Source: Oscillospiraceae bacterium (GTDB lineage: Bacteria; Bacillota; Clostridia; Oscillospirales; CAG-272). Taken from it: DNA of 64,000 nt. The position numbers and the translations under genes were made by a program. How positions within the stretch are numbered: the stretch's first letter is position 1; every line of letters starts with the position of its first letter. The notes under the pieces are model-generated. The model was not told the DNA's origin and made no database searches. It worked only from the letters and a program-made list of their open reading frames with translations. Positions 42,403 through 51,890 of this stretch are shown here, one piece after another. The stretch covers positions 1 through 64,000 of the forward strand of contig SVSJ01000001.1 of NCBI GenBank assembly GCA_015064355.1, in the 5' to 3' direction.

Positions 42403-44506
42403 TTACTTCTCCTTTGTTTTTGTTTCGATATCGTCTGATATTAGTTTTAAACTCTTCAGATCTGCTTTCAAAATCAACATTATAGTTTGTATTATCAGCA
42501 TGGGCTGTCATCTCCGTCGGCGAGGCAATAAGACTTCTTCCACATCTGACATAAGCCATAGAAAGTCCGCAAACGAGCCAGAATATAAGATACACACGAT
42601 AGTTATACCAGGAATAGTCCGTCATTCCTTGAACCAGGACAGCTAAGACTCCGCACAGAGGGCCTACTGTTGAAATTCTGAGCTGTGTTTTGCCGTGCTT
42701 AACCTTATCGCTATTGCCAAGATTATAGCCGTCAGAAGTAAACCTGAGCATCTTCTCAGATATATCGGGAGTCTTGAGCATTGAATTGCCGCTTAGATCC
42801 TTAAAGAGAGTGAATGCAGCCTGATAAAAGATAAAGAGAAATACAACAAATGCAAGTATTCCGAAGATACCAAGCTCAAGGAAAATTTGAAGATATAAGT
42901 TGTGAGAATGTGGCGCAGCTTCAATGCCCATATAAGTGTACAAAGGATATACAAGATCCCACGCACCTTCGCCTACACCAATTCCGGATACGATATTGTC
43001 TTCGATCATATTGACCGAGGCTCTCCAAATATATACTCTGTATGATGTGGAGGAGTCGGCCATATTTCCTATACTTGTAAACCTGGAAATAATGGATTCA
43101 GGAAGAATGGATGAAAGGATCGGGAGCGATGCAAGTCCTGCAATAAGAAGCCATACAGATCTTCTGTGCCACATAAAGAGGAAAGCAACAGCTGCTACCA
43201 TAAGAGCAAGCCAAGCTCCGCGGCTCCATGTAAATATCAGACACACACCGAGGACACCCATACAGAATATTGCAGGAATGCGTCTAAGTCCTTCTCCTCT
43301 GCCAATGATCATAGAAGCAACTATTGGGATAATAAGAATCAGATATTCGCCGAAAACGTTTGGATTTCCAAATGTTCCGACTGCTCTGCCTGTAATACCT
43401 GCGAACATCTCACTATCAACCCAAGCGGCAGAGGAATAACCCAATCCAAATACATACATGAATATGCCAACAGCCGCCGCTGCGGTCGCGGATAATACAC
43501 AGGAAACAGCACATCTTGCAAGCCATTCTCTGCTCGAAATAAGCTGAGATACAAGGAAATACCCCACAATAAGACAAGTCATAAGAAGCGCCGGCTTAAT
43601 TGATGAATTTGAGAATGAAATCAATCCACCGGAAAGAAGAATCAAAGCGAACACAATGACAACAATGTCAACAGGTTCGAGTTTGAATACTCTCTTGCCT
43701 CTGAAAAGCTTAATAAGATAGCAAAGAGTTGTATACGCAACAAGTCCTGCCAGCGCCATAGTGGGAAACCACGGAACAAGCACGAAAAGTGTGAGAACTC
43801 CGATCTCGGGTCTAATTAGGATCAAATACAGCACCAATACAGCTGCAATGGCTCCCAGGATGTAGATCGGAGATACCCAATAGGAAATAATCCCACAAAG
43901 GATACCAATCACAAACGCAACATTCATTCTGCCGGTCTGCTCAGAATACTGTCTTAACTTTTCATCAGAATAGCCTGTAACAGCAAGTATTGTTTTTCCA
44001 AAGAAAGATGATACAAGTCCTTCTGCCAGGTTCTTCTTTGACATTACAAGGGGAATCGCAGCGAATATTACTATTCCTGACACAAGGATGTCAAAGTCAT
44101 CCAACATATTAGCCAGCATATCATTAGATAAATTCAGAATCAGGTTAATGATTGCGGTGTATACGCCAAATGATACGAGAAAGGCACCGTAGACCTTGAG
44201 ACGGCATCTCAAGAAATAGCTCATCAGAGATTTCGTCATATTAACTAAAAAGCTGTTTTCAACTCTTCTGCATATTCCGTATCTTAGTTCGGAAAAATAT
44301 GAGGAAAGCGAGCCTGCACCTTTTTTCTCGACTCCTTCTGACGAACTCATATTAGCATTATAGCGAGAAAAGATATAGCCGAACAACCCATTCTTAATAA
44401 GTGAGTATATATATGACGTGAATCTATCTAAACAGGACAGAATTAAGCTTCCTCTGAAAAGAGAAAGCAGAAAGCCCCGGCTTTTATTTTTGCCCGGTGT
44501 CGCCAT
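42395..44506 (-). CDS. O-antigen ligase/polymerase family membrane protein
   Basis: Wzy/WaaL-type proteins polymerise or ligate lipid-linked glycans on the outer face of the membrane. The 703 residues begin with about 90 cytoplasmic residues plus two to four helices, then 10 or more further helices. The family domain is marked by NVFGEYLILIIPI, TWSRGAWLALMVAAVAFLF, SSTSYRVYIWRASVNMI, GIGVGEGAWDLVYPLY and AAPHSHNLYLQIFLELGIFG, whose His is essential in relatives. GGAGG precedes the ATG. In this Gram-positive setting it may attach or lengthen a secondary wall polymer made by the tagO-like enzyme. Confidence 0.88.
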   Translation of the reverse strand: MATPGKNKSRGFLLSLFRGSLILSCLDRFTSYIYSLIKNGLFGYIFSRYNANMSSSEGVEKKGAGSLSSYFSELRYGICRRVENSFLVNMTKSLMSYFLRCRLKVYGAFLVSFGVYTAIINLILNLSNDMLANMLDDFDILVSGIVIFAAIPLVMSKKNLAEGLVSSFFGKTILAVTGYSDEKLRQYSEQTGRMNVAFVIGILCGIISYWVSPIYILGAIAAVLVLYLILIRPEIGVLTLFVLVPWFPTMALAGLVAYTTLCYLIKLFRGKRVFKLEPVDIVVIVFALILLSGGLISFSNSSIKPALLMTCLIVGYFLVSQLISSREWLARCAVSCVLSATAAAAVGIFMYVFGLGYSSAAWVDSEMFAGITGRAVGTFGNPNVFGEYLILIIPIVASMIIGRGEGLRRIPAIFCMGVLGVCLIFTWSRGAWLALMVAAVAFLFMWHRRSVWLLIAGLASLPILSSILPESIISRFTSIGNMADSSTSYRVYIWRASVNMIEDNIVSGIGVGEGAWDLVYPLYTYMGIEAAPHSHNLYLQIFLELGIFGILAFVVFLFIFYQAAFTLFKDLSGNSMLKTPDISEKMLRFTSDGYNLGNSDKVKHGKTQLRISTVGPLCGVLAVLVQGMTDYSWYNYRVYLIFWLVCGLSMAYVRCGRSLIASPTEMTAHADNTNYNVDFESRSEEFKTNIRRYRNKNKGEVNE

Positions 44507-44552
44507 ATAGTTTTACCTCCATCATTTATTTAAGGAAGCGATTGATACCAGA

Positions 44553-44897
44553 TCAGACTCTTGAAGCTTTATTCAGCTCCGCTAACAGTTCTGATGTATT
44601 TCCGAGATATACTCTTTCGATAAAATCGCGTGTTGCAAAATCAAGATAATCTTTTCGTGAGATAAGCGGTTTGCAACAATTAGAACGTCCAATTTTCTCT
44701 ATTGAAACATAGCCTTTTGACTGAAGTCGAGTTATAAGCGTAAGAACGGTAGTCAGCTTAAGACGGGAGATTTCATCAAAATGCTTGATAATATTCCCTG
44801 CTGATATATATTTCTCTCCATCTTCAAATAATGACCAGATGGCCTGCATAACCTCGAGTTCACTGTCAGGAAGCTTTATAAAATCAGTATTTGACAT
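44553..44897 (-). CDS. BlaI/MecI/CopY family transcriptional repressor
   Basis: BlaI-type winged-helix dimers repress promoters with TACA-N-TGTA-like sites until cleaved by a BlaR1 sensor protease. The 114 residues show LPDSELEVMQAIWSL, the recognition helix LKLTTVLTLITRLQSKGYVSIEK, and the C-terminal dimer helix (RDFIERVYLGNTSELLAEL). No blaR1 gene follows; the next gene, 46 bp downstream, is the O-antigen ligase-like gene. It therefore probably controls, and is encoded in, the envelope operon. AGGAG lies five bases before the ATG. Confidence 0.9.
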   Translation of the reverse strand: MSNTDFIKLPDSELEVMQAIWSLFEDGEKYISAGNIIKHFDEISRLKLTTVLTLITRLQSKGYVSIEKIGRSNCCKPLISRKDYLDFATRDFIERVYLGNTSELLAELNKASRV

Positions 44898-44925
44898 GAT
44901 TGCTCCTAAAGATCAGTATATCCAT

Positions 44926-44954
44926 ATTATACCTATAATTCACACACAAGTCAA
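44926..44954 (-). promoter_or_regulatory. Promoter of the blaI-headed envelope operon
   Basis: Minus strand TTGACT (44949-44954), 17 bp, TATAAT (44926-44931). AT-rich half-sites with TATA/ATAC surround the -10, but I cannot define a clean BlaI operator. Confidence 0.82.
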
Positions 44955-45034
44955 GGTATTAGGGTACTTTTCTCTACGTTTGAAGTACAAAACACCCGAA
45001 TAAGTATATTTTTTCCTTTAGCTTTGTGCAATAC

Positions 45035-45063
45035 TTGACACAGGGCTATAATAATGATATAAT
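45035..45063 (+). promoter_or_regulatory. Promoter of asnA
   Basis: TTGACA (45035-45040), 17 bp, TATAAT (45058-45063). The leader to 45114 is too short for a T-box. Confidence 0.88.
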
Positions 45064-45113
45064 TACTGAATGTAAATATTTATCTGCCAGTCACTTTGAA
45101 AGGACTACATATT

Positions 45114-46115
45114 ATGGTATATATTCCTGAGAACTATAAGCCACGCCTCTCTGTTTACGAGACTCAGCGTGCTATTGATTATATCAAGCGCACTTTTCAG
45201 ATGAATCTCGCCATTGAGCTTAACCTGAAGAGAGTGTCAGCTCCTCTGTTTGTTCGCGAAGACTCCGGTCTCAACGACAACCTGAGTGGTGTTGAGCGTC
45301 CTGTTGGTTTCTTTGTGCCTGCAGTTGGTGAAGAGGCACAGGTTGTTCACTCCCTTGCTAAATGGAAAAGACTTGCGCTAAAAAAGTACGAGTTTCACGT
45401 TGGTAAGGGTCTTTACACAGACATGAACGCTATAAGACGCGATGAAGATCTTGACAATATTCACTCGATTTACGTTGACCAGTGGGACTGGGAAAAGGTT
45501 ATAGACAAGAGCATGAGAAATGTCGACTACTTAAAGCAAGTAGTCAAGAAAATTATATCTGCCGTTGTTGCCACAAACAATGCGTTAAGATATGAATTCC
45601 CTGAGCTTGAGTGTCATATTTATCCCGAGGTTTCTTTTGTTACATCACAGGAACTTGAGGATATGTACCCAGATCTCACACCTAAGGAACGGGAGAACGC
45701 TTATGTGAAAGAACATCCCACAACGTTCCTTATGCAGATTGGCGGCACACTCAAGAGCGGCAACAAGCATGACGGTCGCGCTCCCGACTATGACGACTGG
45801 GAGCTGAACGGCGACATTCTTATTTGGAACGAGCTTCTGGGCTCCGCTTTTGAAATTTCTTCTATGGGTATTCGTGTTGATGCCGAATCGCTGAAGCGTC
45901 AGCTTAAGATCGCAAACTGCGAGGATCGCGCAGAGCTTCCCTTCCACAAAATGCTTCTTAATGATGAGCTTCCTCTTACCATTGGCGGCGGTATCGGTCA
46001 GTCAAGACTTTGTATGCTGATGATGCAGTCTGCTCACATTGGTGAAGTTCAGGCGTCGATTTGGGATGATGAGACGATCAGAGTTTGTGAGAATGCGGGA
46101 ATTATGCTTTTGTAA
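45114..46115 (+). CDS. asnA: Aspartate-ammonia ligase
   Basis: AsnA makes asparagine from aspartate and ammonia with ATP; it is related to class II aminoacyl-tRNA synthetases. The start at ATG 45114 has AAAGGA upstream and gives 333 residues, like E. coli AsnA (330). Motifs: YETQRAIDYIKRTFQ, SVEAPLF-like region VSAPLFVREDSGLNDNLSG, DMNAIRRDE, VYVDQWDWE, and the C-terminal PLTIGGGIGQSRLCMLMMQ that binds ATP. It lies 18 bp upstream of a carboxypeptidase gene and likely shares its mRNA. Confidence 0.96.
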   Translation: MVYIPENYKPRLSVYETQRAIDYIKRTFQMNLAIELNLKRVSAPLFVREDSGLNDNLSGVERPVGFFVPAVGEEAQVVHSLAKWKRLALKKYEFHVGKGLYTDMNAIRRDEDLDNIHSIYVDQWDWEKVIDKSMRNVDYLKQVVKKIISAVVATNNALRYEFPELECHIYPEVSFVTSQELEDMYPDLTPKERENAYVKEHPTTFLMQIGGTLKSGNKHDGRAPDYDDWELNGDILIWNELLGSAFEISSMGIRVDAESLKRQLKIANCEDRAELPFHKMLLNDELPLTIGGGIGQSRLCMLMMQSAHIGEVQASIWDDETIRVCENAGIMLL

Positions 46116-46133
46116 TGGTAAACATCCTCTATT

Positions 46134-47003
46134 ATGAAAAAAGTATCATTATTCTTACTTTTAGCTATTTTACTTACTTCCTGTTCAAGAAATCCTGACT
46201 TTGTAACCTCATCATATACATTATCTAATCCTCATAGTAGCCATATTTTCATCTATGATCTTGATTCTGAAGAGTTAATAACATATTCCTGTGATAATAC
46301 TGATAAGGTATTTCCTGCAAGTATAACAAAACTTCTTACTGCATTGTCGGCACTCGATATTCTTTCTGCTGACACGATAATTACTCCCGGTGATGAAGTG
46401 TATCTGCCTGCTGCCGGCTCATCTTCGGCGTATATCAGACCTTATCATCAGCTTTCACTTGAGATGCTCATTGAGGCCATGATGATTCCTTCCGGAAACG
46501 ATGCAGCATATGCCATTGCGGCAGCTTGTGGTAAGGAATTAGCGGATGATTCGGTTGAATACAATGAGGCGATAGAAGTTTTCGTAGAGTATATGAACGC
46601 GTATGCTGCAAATATTGGATGTACAAACAGTAATTTCACATCTCCTGACGGCTTCTCAGGGAGCGACCATTATTCCACGTTGGCTGATATGGCAATTATT
46701 GCTAAAGAAGCAACAAGCAATGATATAATAATGAAATACGCCGGATTATCTTCAGTTGACGTAACATATGCAAGCGGGCATATAAACACTTGGACTAACA
46801 CTAACGAAATGCTCGATCCAAACTCCAAGTATTATAACGATCATGTCTGCGGCTTGAAAACAGGTAGTTTATCGAAAAATTTTTCACTCATAACAATTTT
46901 TGATGACGGTGACACCAGATTATTAATCGGAACATTTGGATCGAAAACTGACGAGGGCCGCTATATTGATACCCAAAATATTATTTTTAATGAATGTAAT
47001 TAA
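46134..47003 (+). CDS. D-alanyl-D-alanine carboxypeptidase lipoprotein (peptidase S11)
   Basis: Enzymes of this class trim the terminal D-Ala from peptidoglycan stem peptides outside the membrane. The 289-residue protein has a lipoprotein signal ending LLTSC (Cys17). Active-site motifs are complete: S63-I-T-K66, S120-G-N122 and K242-T-G244. It lacks the C-terminal beta-domain and amphipathic anchor of DacA, ending soon after the catalytic domain, so the lipid anchor probably holds it to the membrane. No strong ribosome site precedes the ATG; coupling to asnA is possible. Confidence 0.9.
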   Translation: MKKVSLFLLLAILLTSCSRNPDFVTSSYTLSNPHSSHIFIYDLDSEELITYSCDNTDKVFPASITKLLTALSALDILSADTIITPGDEVYLPAAGSSSAYIRPYHQLSLEMLIEAMMIPSGNDAAYAIAAACGKELADDSVEYNEAIEVFVEYMNAYAANIGCTNSNFTSPDGFSGSDHYSTLADMAIIAKEATSNDIIMKYAGLSSVDVTYASGHINTWTNTNEMLDPNSKYYNDHVCGLKTGSLSKNFSLITIFDDGDTRLLIGTFGSKTDEGRYIDTQNIIFNECN

Positions 47004-47014
47004 CAACATATAAC

Positions 47015-47045
47015 AAAAAACGCTCGGAAATCCGGGCGTTTTTCT
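47015..47045. terminator. Bidirectional terminator between carboxypeptidase and leuS
   Basis: An A-rich 11-bp GC-tipped stem (AACGCTCGG/CCGGGCGTT) with loop AAAT and T run; the genes converge here. Confidence 0.9.
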
Positions 47046-47050
47046 TTTAT

Positions 47051-49453
47051 TTATTTTGCAACGATATTAATGATCTTGCCGGGAATGTAGATTTCCTTTA
47101 CGATCTGCTTTCCTTCAAGTGCCTGCTGTACTCTTTCGTCTGCCTTTGCAACAGCAAGTGCTTCGTCCTGAGTCATATCCACATTGATCCAAACAGTAGC
47201 CTTGAGTTTGCCGCAGATCTGAACTGCGATCTCAATTTCGCTGTCTTTGGTTTTTGCTTCGTCGTATGTGGGCCATTCAGCGAGAGACATGAAGCCTTCG
47301 CCGCCAAGCTGCTGCCAGATCTCTTCGCAAAGGTGAGGTGCGAAGGGGCAAAGAAGCTTTGCAAATGTCTTAAGCTCGTCACAAGTAATGGAACCTACTT
47401 CGTAAATATCGTTAAGCAGAGTCATCATAGCAGCGATTGCTGTGTTGAACTTCATTTCTTCGATATCTGAGGTTACCTTCTTGATGGTCTTGTGGAACGC
47501 GCTTTCAAGCTTCTGTGTTACACCGGTTCCCTTTGCCATATCCATAAGGTTAGCGACTCTGTCAAGGAATCTCTTGCATCCCTTAACGCTGTTTTCGCTC
47601 CAAGGTGTTGCAGATGCGTAATCACCCATAAAGAGTACGTAAACACGGAGTACGTCAGCACCAAACTCGTTTACAACGTCGAGAGGGTCAACAACGTTAC
47701 CCTTGGATTTACTCATCTTATCTCCGTCAGGACCGAGGATGAGTCCCTGAGCAGTACGCTTTGCATAAGGTTCATCAACGGGGACAGCACCGATATCATA
47801 GAGGAAGTGATGCCAGAAGCGGGAGTAGATCATGTGACGTGTTACATGCTCCATACCACCGTTGTACCAGTCTACAGGCATCCAGTACTTAAGAGCCTCT
47901 TCAGATGCGAGAGCAGTATCATTGTTCGGATCGCAGTAACGGAGGAAGTACCAGGAAGAGCCCGCCCACTGAGGCATTGTGTCAGTTTCACGCTTAGCAG
48001 GACCACCACACTTGGGGCAAGTGCAATTTACGAAGGATTCAACCTTTGCGAGAGGGCTTTCGCCGCCTTCACCGGGCTCGAAGTTTTCCATATCGGGCAG
48101 TCTGAGAGGAAGCTCCTCATAAGGAACGCCTACCATGCCGCACTTTTCACAATGTACGATCGGAATGGGCTCGCCCCAATATCTCTGGCGGTTGAATGCC
48201 CAGTCCTTCATCTTGTACTGGATACCCTTTTCTCCGATTCCCTTTTCGGTAAGATATTCAAGCATCTTTGCGATAGCTTCTTTCTTGGTAGCAATACCAT
48301 TGAGGAAGCCGGAATTAACCATTTCGCCATCTCCAACGTATGCTTCCTTGGAAATGTCACCGCCCTTGATTACTTCGATAATCTCAATGCCAAACTTCTT
48401 TGCAAAGTCATAGTCGCGGTCATCGTGTGCAGGAACGGCCATAATTGCGCCTGTGCCATATCCCATCATTACGTAGTCAGAGATATAGATCGGGATTTCC
48501 TTACCGGTTGCGGGGTTGATGGCTGCAATGCCATCGATGCAAACGCCTGTCTTATCCTTTACAAGCTGTGTTCTCTCGAACTCTGTCTTCTTCGCGCATT
48601 CTTCCTTGTATGCATCAAGAGCGTCAATGTTACCTATAATATCACGATACTTTTCAATAATAGGATGCTCGGGCGCGATAACCATAAATGTTGCGCCGAA
48701 CATAGTATCGCAACGAGTTGTGTAGATGCGGAGGGTTTCATCGCAGTTTGTGAGAGCGAAGTTTACAAAAGCACCCTCGGAACGACCAATCCAGTTCTGC
48801 TGCTGAAGCTTTACGTTAGGAAGGTAATCAACCTTCTCAAGGCCCTGGAGAAGCTTGTCTGCATATTCGGTGATGCGGAGATACCAAACATCCTTGGACT
48901 TCTGTATAATATCGCTGTGGCAAATATCGCACTTACCGCCCTGGGAGTCTTCATTAGAAAGAACTACCTTGCAGTGTGGACAATAGTTAACAAGGGTTGT
49001 TGCGCGGAATACAAGACCTTCGTCAAACATCTTTCTGAAGATCCACTGTGTCCACTTGTAGTATCCTTCTTCAGTTGTGTCGATAACTCTTGACCAGTCG
49101 AAGGAGAAACCAACTCTCTTGAGCTGATTTGTGAAGTTTGCTATATTGTTGTCAGTAACAATACGAGGGTGTGTGTTAGTCTTGATTGCGTAGTTTTCTG
49201 TGGGGAGGCCGTATGCATCAAAACCAATGGGGAAAAGAACGTTGTAGCCTTCCATTCTTCTCTTTCTCGATATAACCTCAAGTCCTGAGTAAGCCTTGAT
49301 ATGACCAACGTGCATACCTGCTCCACTGGGATAAGGGAATTCTACAAGTCCGTAGAACTTCGGTTTGGAATAGTCCTCAGTAGCCTTGAAAATACCGGCT
49401 TCGTCCCATTTATCCTGCCACTTCTTTTCAATGTTTGTAAAATCGTATCTCAT
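47051..49453 (-). CDS. leuS: Leucyl-tRNA synthetase
   Basis: LeuRS charges tRNA-Leu. The 800 residues match the bacterial form. The HIGH motif is HVGH (48-51, in PYPSGAGMHVGHIKAYSG); the zinc finger CPHC-x-CDIC follows; the editing domain has the TLRIYTTRCDTMFGAT threonine-rich segment; KMSKS is GDKMSKSKGNV. The C-terminal anticodon-binding and LeuRS-specific domains end in IVKEIYIPGKIINIV. It is the last gene of the long minus-strand array, 27 bp after rsfS, with no room for a T-box. Confidence 0.98.
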   Translation of the reverse strand: MRYDFTNIEKKWQDKWDEAGIFKATEDYSKPKFYGLVEFPYPSGAGMHVGHIKAYSGLEVISRKRRMEGYNVLFPIGFDAYGLPTENYAIKTNTHPRIVTDNNIANFTNQLKRVGFSFDWSRVIDTTEEGYYKWTQWIFRKMFDEGLVFRATTLVNYCPHCKVVLSNEDSQGGKCDICHSDIIQKSKDVWYLRITEYADKLLQGLEKVDYLPNVKLQQQNWIGRSEGAFVNFALTNCDETLRIYTTRCDTMFGATFMVIAPEHPIIEKYRDIIGNIDALDAYKEECAKKTEFERTQLVKDKTGVCIDGIAAINPATGKEIPIYISDYVMMGYGTGAIMAVPAHDDRDYDFAKKFGIEIIEVIKGGDISKEAYVGDGEMVNSGFLNGIATKKEAIAKMLEYLTEKGIGEKGIQYKMKDWAFNRQRYWGEPIPIVHCEKCGMVGVPYEELPLRLPDMENFEPGEGGESPLAKVESFVNCTCPKCGGPAKRETDTMPQWAGSSWYFLRYCDPNNDTALASEEALKYWMPVDWYNGGMEHVTRHMIYSRFWHHFLYDIGAVPVDEPYAKRTAQGLILGPDGDKMSKSKGNVVDPLDVVNEFGADVLRVYVLFMGDYASATPWSENSVKGCKRFLDRVANLMDMAKGTGVTQKLESAFHKTIKKVTSDIEEMKFNTAIAAMMTLLNDIYEVGSITCDELKTFAKLLCPFAPHLCEEIWQQLGGEGFMSLAEWPTYDEAKTKDSEIEIAVQICGKLKATVWINVDMTQDEALAVAKADERVQQALEGKQIVKEIYIPGKIINIVAK

Positions 49454-49480
49454 AAGTAAAGTCCTTTTATAATAAACAAA

Positions 49481-49894
49481 TTAGTCTTCGGTAATAAGTG
49501 TGGAAATATCCTGCTCTGTTGTACCTTGATACAGCTTTTCGAGGTTGTAGAATTCTCTTGATTCGCCAGTAAATACGTGAACAATAACAGAGCCGAAGTC
49601 CTCAAGTACCCAAACTCCGCTGTCAGCACCCTCAAGATGGAGAGGGGCTATGCCGTAATTACCAAGTTTGTATTCAACTTCATCAACAAGTGACCGCACC
49701 TGCGTACGAGAAGTACCGGTGCAGATTACGAAATAATCAGCAATCACAGTCTGCTTTTCAACGTGAAGAAGCTTAATATCGCGAGCCTTCTTTGAGTCAA
49801 GAATAGCAACAACGAACTGAGCGAGCTTTTCGGAGTCCTCGAGCATTTCGGGGGTAAGTCCGTCTTCAAAAGGAAGCTTAATAGTATTTTCCAT
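49481..49894 (-). CDS. rsfS: Ribosome silencing factor
   Basis: RsfS binds L14 and blocks subunit joining when nutrients are scarce. The 137 residues include the diagnostic AQFVVAILDSKKARDIKLLHVEKQTVIADYFVICTG (in part), SRTQVRSLVDEVEYKL, and DFGSVIVHVFTGESREFYNLEKLY motifs. It keeps the classical position after yqeK, except that an LCP gene is inserted between them. GGAGG-like AGGAGG lies just before the ATG. Confidence 0.95.
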   Translation of the reverse strand: MENTIKLPFEDGLTPEMLEDSEKLAQFVVAILDSKKARDIKLLHVEKQTVIADYFVICTGTSRTQVRSLVDEVEYKLGNYGIAPLHLEGADSGVWVLEDFGSVIVHVFTGESREFYNLEKLYQGTTEQDISTLITED

Positions 49895-49906
49895 ATGTCC
49901 TCCTGA

Positions 49907-51220
49907 TTACTTATTTAAGCTTGGAATATCAATAGAGTCTTTGTTAATATCATCCGCGTTATATACTCCGTCGAGAATATCCTCTGGGTCGCCGAAATAT
50001 ACATTACAAGCTTCTGTGGAAGCTAAGTTACAGAACAGTTTGCTCTTATCAAAGATTGAGTCTGTTATCTCTGCGTAATAAATATTGAAGTACTGGTTGA
50101 TAACATTGAGAGTCGCCTCTCTGTTTGTTACATAGAAGCTACCGGCCATATTACCGGGAATTGTTGTCATGTTGATGCTTTCAAGATCAACGTTAACAAG
50201 GTGTTTTGCAAAGTATATAATGTCGGAAACCGACATATCTGTATACACATTCTTGAATACTTCTGTTGCCATATTGCTAATAGCAGGAACATCAAGATTC
50301 TTAATTACCGCTTTGACCTGATTGAACATAGCGGTCAAGAAAATCTTTTGAGCATTGATTCTGCCAAGGTCAGCCTGTACCCAACCGCTTCTGAATCGAA
50401 CAAACTGCTCGGCTTTTGCGCCGTCAAGGGTTTGTTCGCCTTTTTTAAGGTTAATGTAAAGCCCCTGATCCGGGTCATTATATTCCATATCTTCGGGAAC
50501 ATAAAGTGTTACTCCGCCGAGAGCATCGACAATATTTTTGAATCCGTCAAGGTTCATAAGAACGGTGTGATGGATGTTTATGCAGAGGTTTCTCTCAAAC
50601 ATTGACGCGTACTGGTCAAGTGCTGCGAGATTAACGTCACTTGCCTCTGTAGTTAAAGCTTTATTGTAGAATCTCGCAAAGGATTCGTTTACCTTATGTG
50701 TGGTAAGACCGTCAAGTCCAACATAAGTATCGCGAGGAATCTGCATAATTGAGATCGAGTTGTTTACAGTATCGAAATTAACAAGCATTGTTACGTCGGC
50801 AAGATGGGCTTCCTTGTCATGACCAACAACAAGGATATTGTACACTCCGTCCTTGGGGGTGAATCCTGTCTTGTCTGTGCCGGAGGGTTCATCACCTGTT
50901 GAAAGCGGCGGTTTTTCATATCCTCCAATTACGGTATCCGGCGGATCAGTCTCAAAAGGCAGTGTTGAATTTCCATCACTTGTAGGTCTATAAAATATCA
51001 GCCAGGAGCCCACAAGGAGTACTACTGTGTAAACAACAAAAACAATAGCCAAAATGATCCAGTGAGATTTCGATAGCTTTCCAATTCTCTTTTTGGGAGT
51101 GTTTTTCCTCTGAGAAATCTTACCGAAGGTTTTGGTTGAATTATCGTCCTCAGCCATATGTTCGGAATCTCCATCGGGATAATACATGGAAATATCGTCG
51201 TTTAAATTTTTATTACTCAT
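49907..51220 (-). CDS. LytR-CpsA-Psr family wall-polymer transferase
   Basis: LCP proteins attach teichoic acids or other polymers from undecaprenyl carriers to peptidoglycan. The 437-residue protein has a cytoplasmic part of about 55 residues, one membrane helix (55-75), a Thr/Pro/Gly-rich linker, and the LCP domain from about 125: YNILVVGHDKEAHLADVTMLV, IMQIPRDTYVG with the catalytic Arg and Asp, VDALGGV, LDGAKAEQFVRFRSG and ADLGRINAQKIFL. GAGG precedes the ATG. It fits the tagO-like envelope operon at 39-45 kb functionally. It is an insertion in the usual yqeK-rsfS order. Confidence 0.93.
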   Translation of the reverse strand: MSNKNLNDDISMYYPDGDSEHMAEDDNSTKTFGKISQRKNTPKKRIGKLSKSHWIILAIVFVVYTVVLLVGSWLIFYRPTSDGNSTLPFETDPPDTVIGGYEKPPLSTGDEPSGTDKTGFTPKDGVYNILVVGHDKEAHLADVTMLVNFDTVNNSISIMQIPRDTYVGLDGLTTHKVNESFARFYNKALTTEASDVNLAALDQYASMFERNLCINIHHTVLMNLDGFKNIVDALGGVTLYVPEDMEYNDPDQGLYINLKKGEQTLDGAKAEQFVRFRSGWVQADLGRINAQKIFLTAMFNQVKAVIKNLDVPAISNMATEVFKNVYTDMSVSDIIYFAKHLVNVDLESINMTTIPGNMAGSFYVTNREATLNVINQYFNIYYAEITDSIFDKSKLFCNLASTEACNVYFGDPEDILDGVYNADDINKDSIDIPSLNK

Positions 51221-51223
51221 TAC

Positions 51224-51880
51224 TTAACCTCGCGTTTCAGTTGAGTTGCGCAATTTTATGAAATAGTTTCTTGCGGCAACCGTATCCTTGTTAATAACCG
51301 ATCCTTTTTCAATTAAATACGATATGGTATTGTCAAACATACATATCATTGTGTCATACAAAGCATCAAGCCTGTCTTCACCTTGGTCGAGTTTATCATA
51401 CAGATGCCTTCTTATCGTCTTGCAGCTATCGTGAACTCGCGATTCCTCAATATAATCAGCAAGATGAATGATAGTATCAAATAATGTCATGTTTTCGTTA
51501 CCGGTGGTATGATTTCTGATTGCTGACAATATTTCATCGTCAACAAAGTCCCCAAAATCACGTTTTGCAAGCGCAGTTGCGGTAATTGCGTGAAGCACCT
51601 CAGGTGAATCCAAATAATCCGTATCTAATATTATATCAAACTCTCTGCAATATTGCAACTGTTTTTCAAAATCTGCCTTTTTTGTGATGTCATGAAGTAA
51701 GGCTGCAACCTTTAGTTTGTTGATCTTCTCTGGAATATATATACATCCGAGCCTTTCAGCCTCATTCATCACGCAGATAGAATGGTGATAACGCTTATCT
51801 GTCAAATATGATTTGATAAGCTCTTTCAGTTCATCAATGGATCGATCGTTTATAACAATAGGCTTAGAACACTCTTTCAT
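51224..51880 (-). CDS. yqeK: HD-domain diadenosine tetraphosphatase YqeK
   Basis: YqeK enzymes cleave Ap4A symmetrically into two ADP and contain a di-metal HD site. The 218 residues show the HD pattern: HHSICVMNEAERLG, VAALLHDITK (HD), EVLHAITATALAK, and IRNHTTGNENMTLFDTIIHLADYIEESR with the final Asp ligand. Its usual upstream partner nadD is absent; yhbY lies directly before it. Confidence 0.93.
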   Translation of the reverse strand: MKECSKPIVINDRSIDELKELIKSYLTDKRYHHSICVMNEAERLGCIYIPEKINKLKVAALLHDITKKADFEKQLQYCREFDIILDTDYLDSPEVLHAITATALAKRDFGDFVDDEILSAIRNHTTGNENMTLFDTIIHLADYIEESRVHDSCKTIRRHLYDKLDQGEDRLDALYDTMICMFDNTISYLIEKGSVINKDTVAARNYFIKLRNSTETRG

Positions 51881-51890
51881 ATTGTGTCAC

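Noticed and set aside
47492..49093. A 533-codon open frame antisense to leuS
   Set aside because: It mirrors leuS codons, is Cys/Val-rich with no recognisable motif, and leuS is complete and unmistakable.
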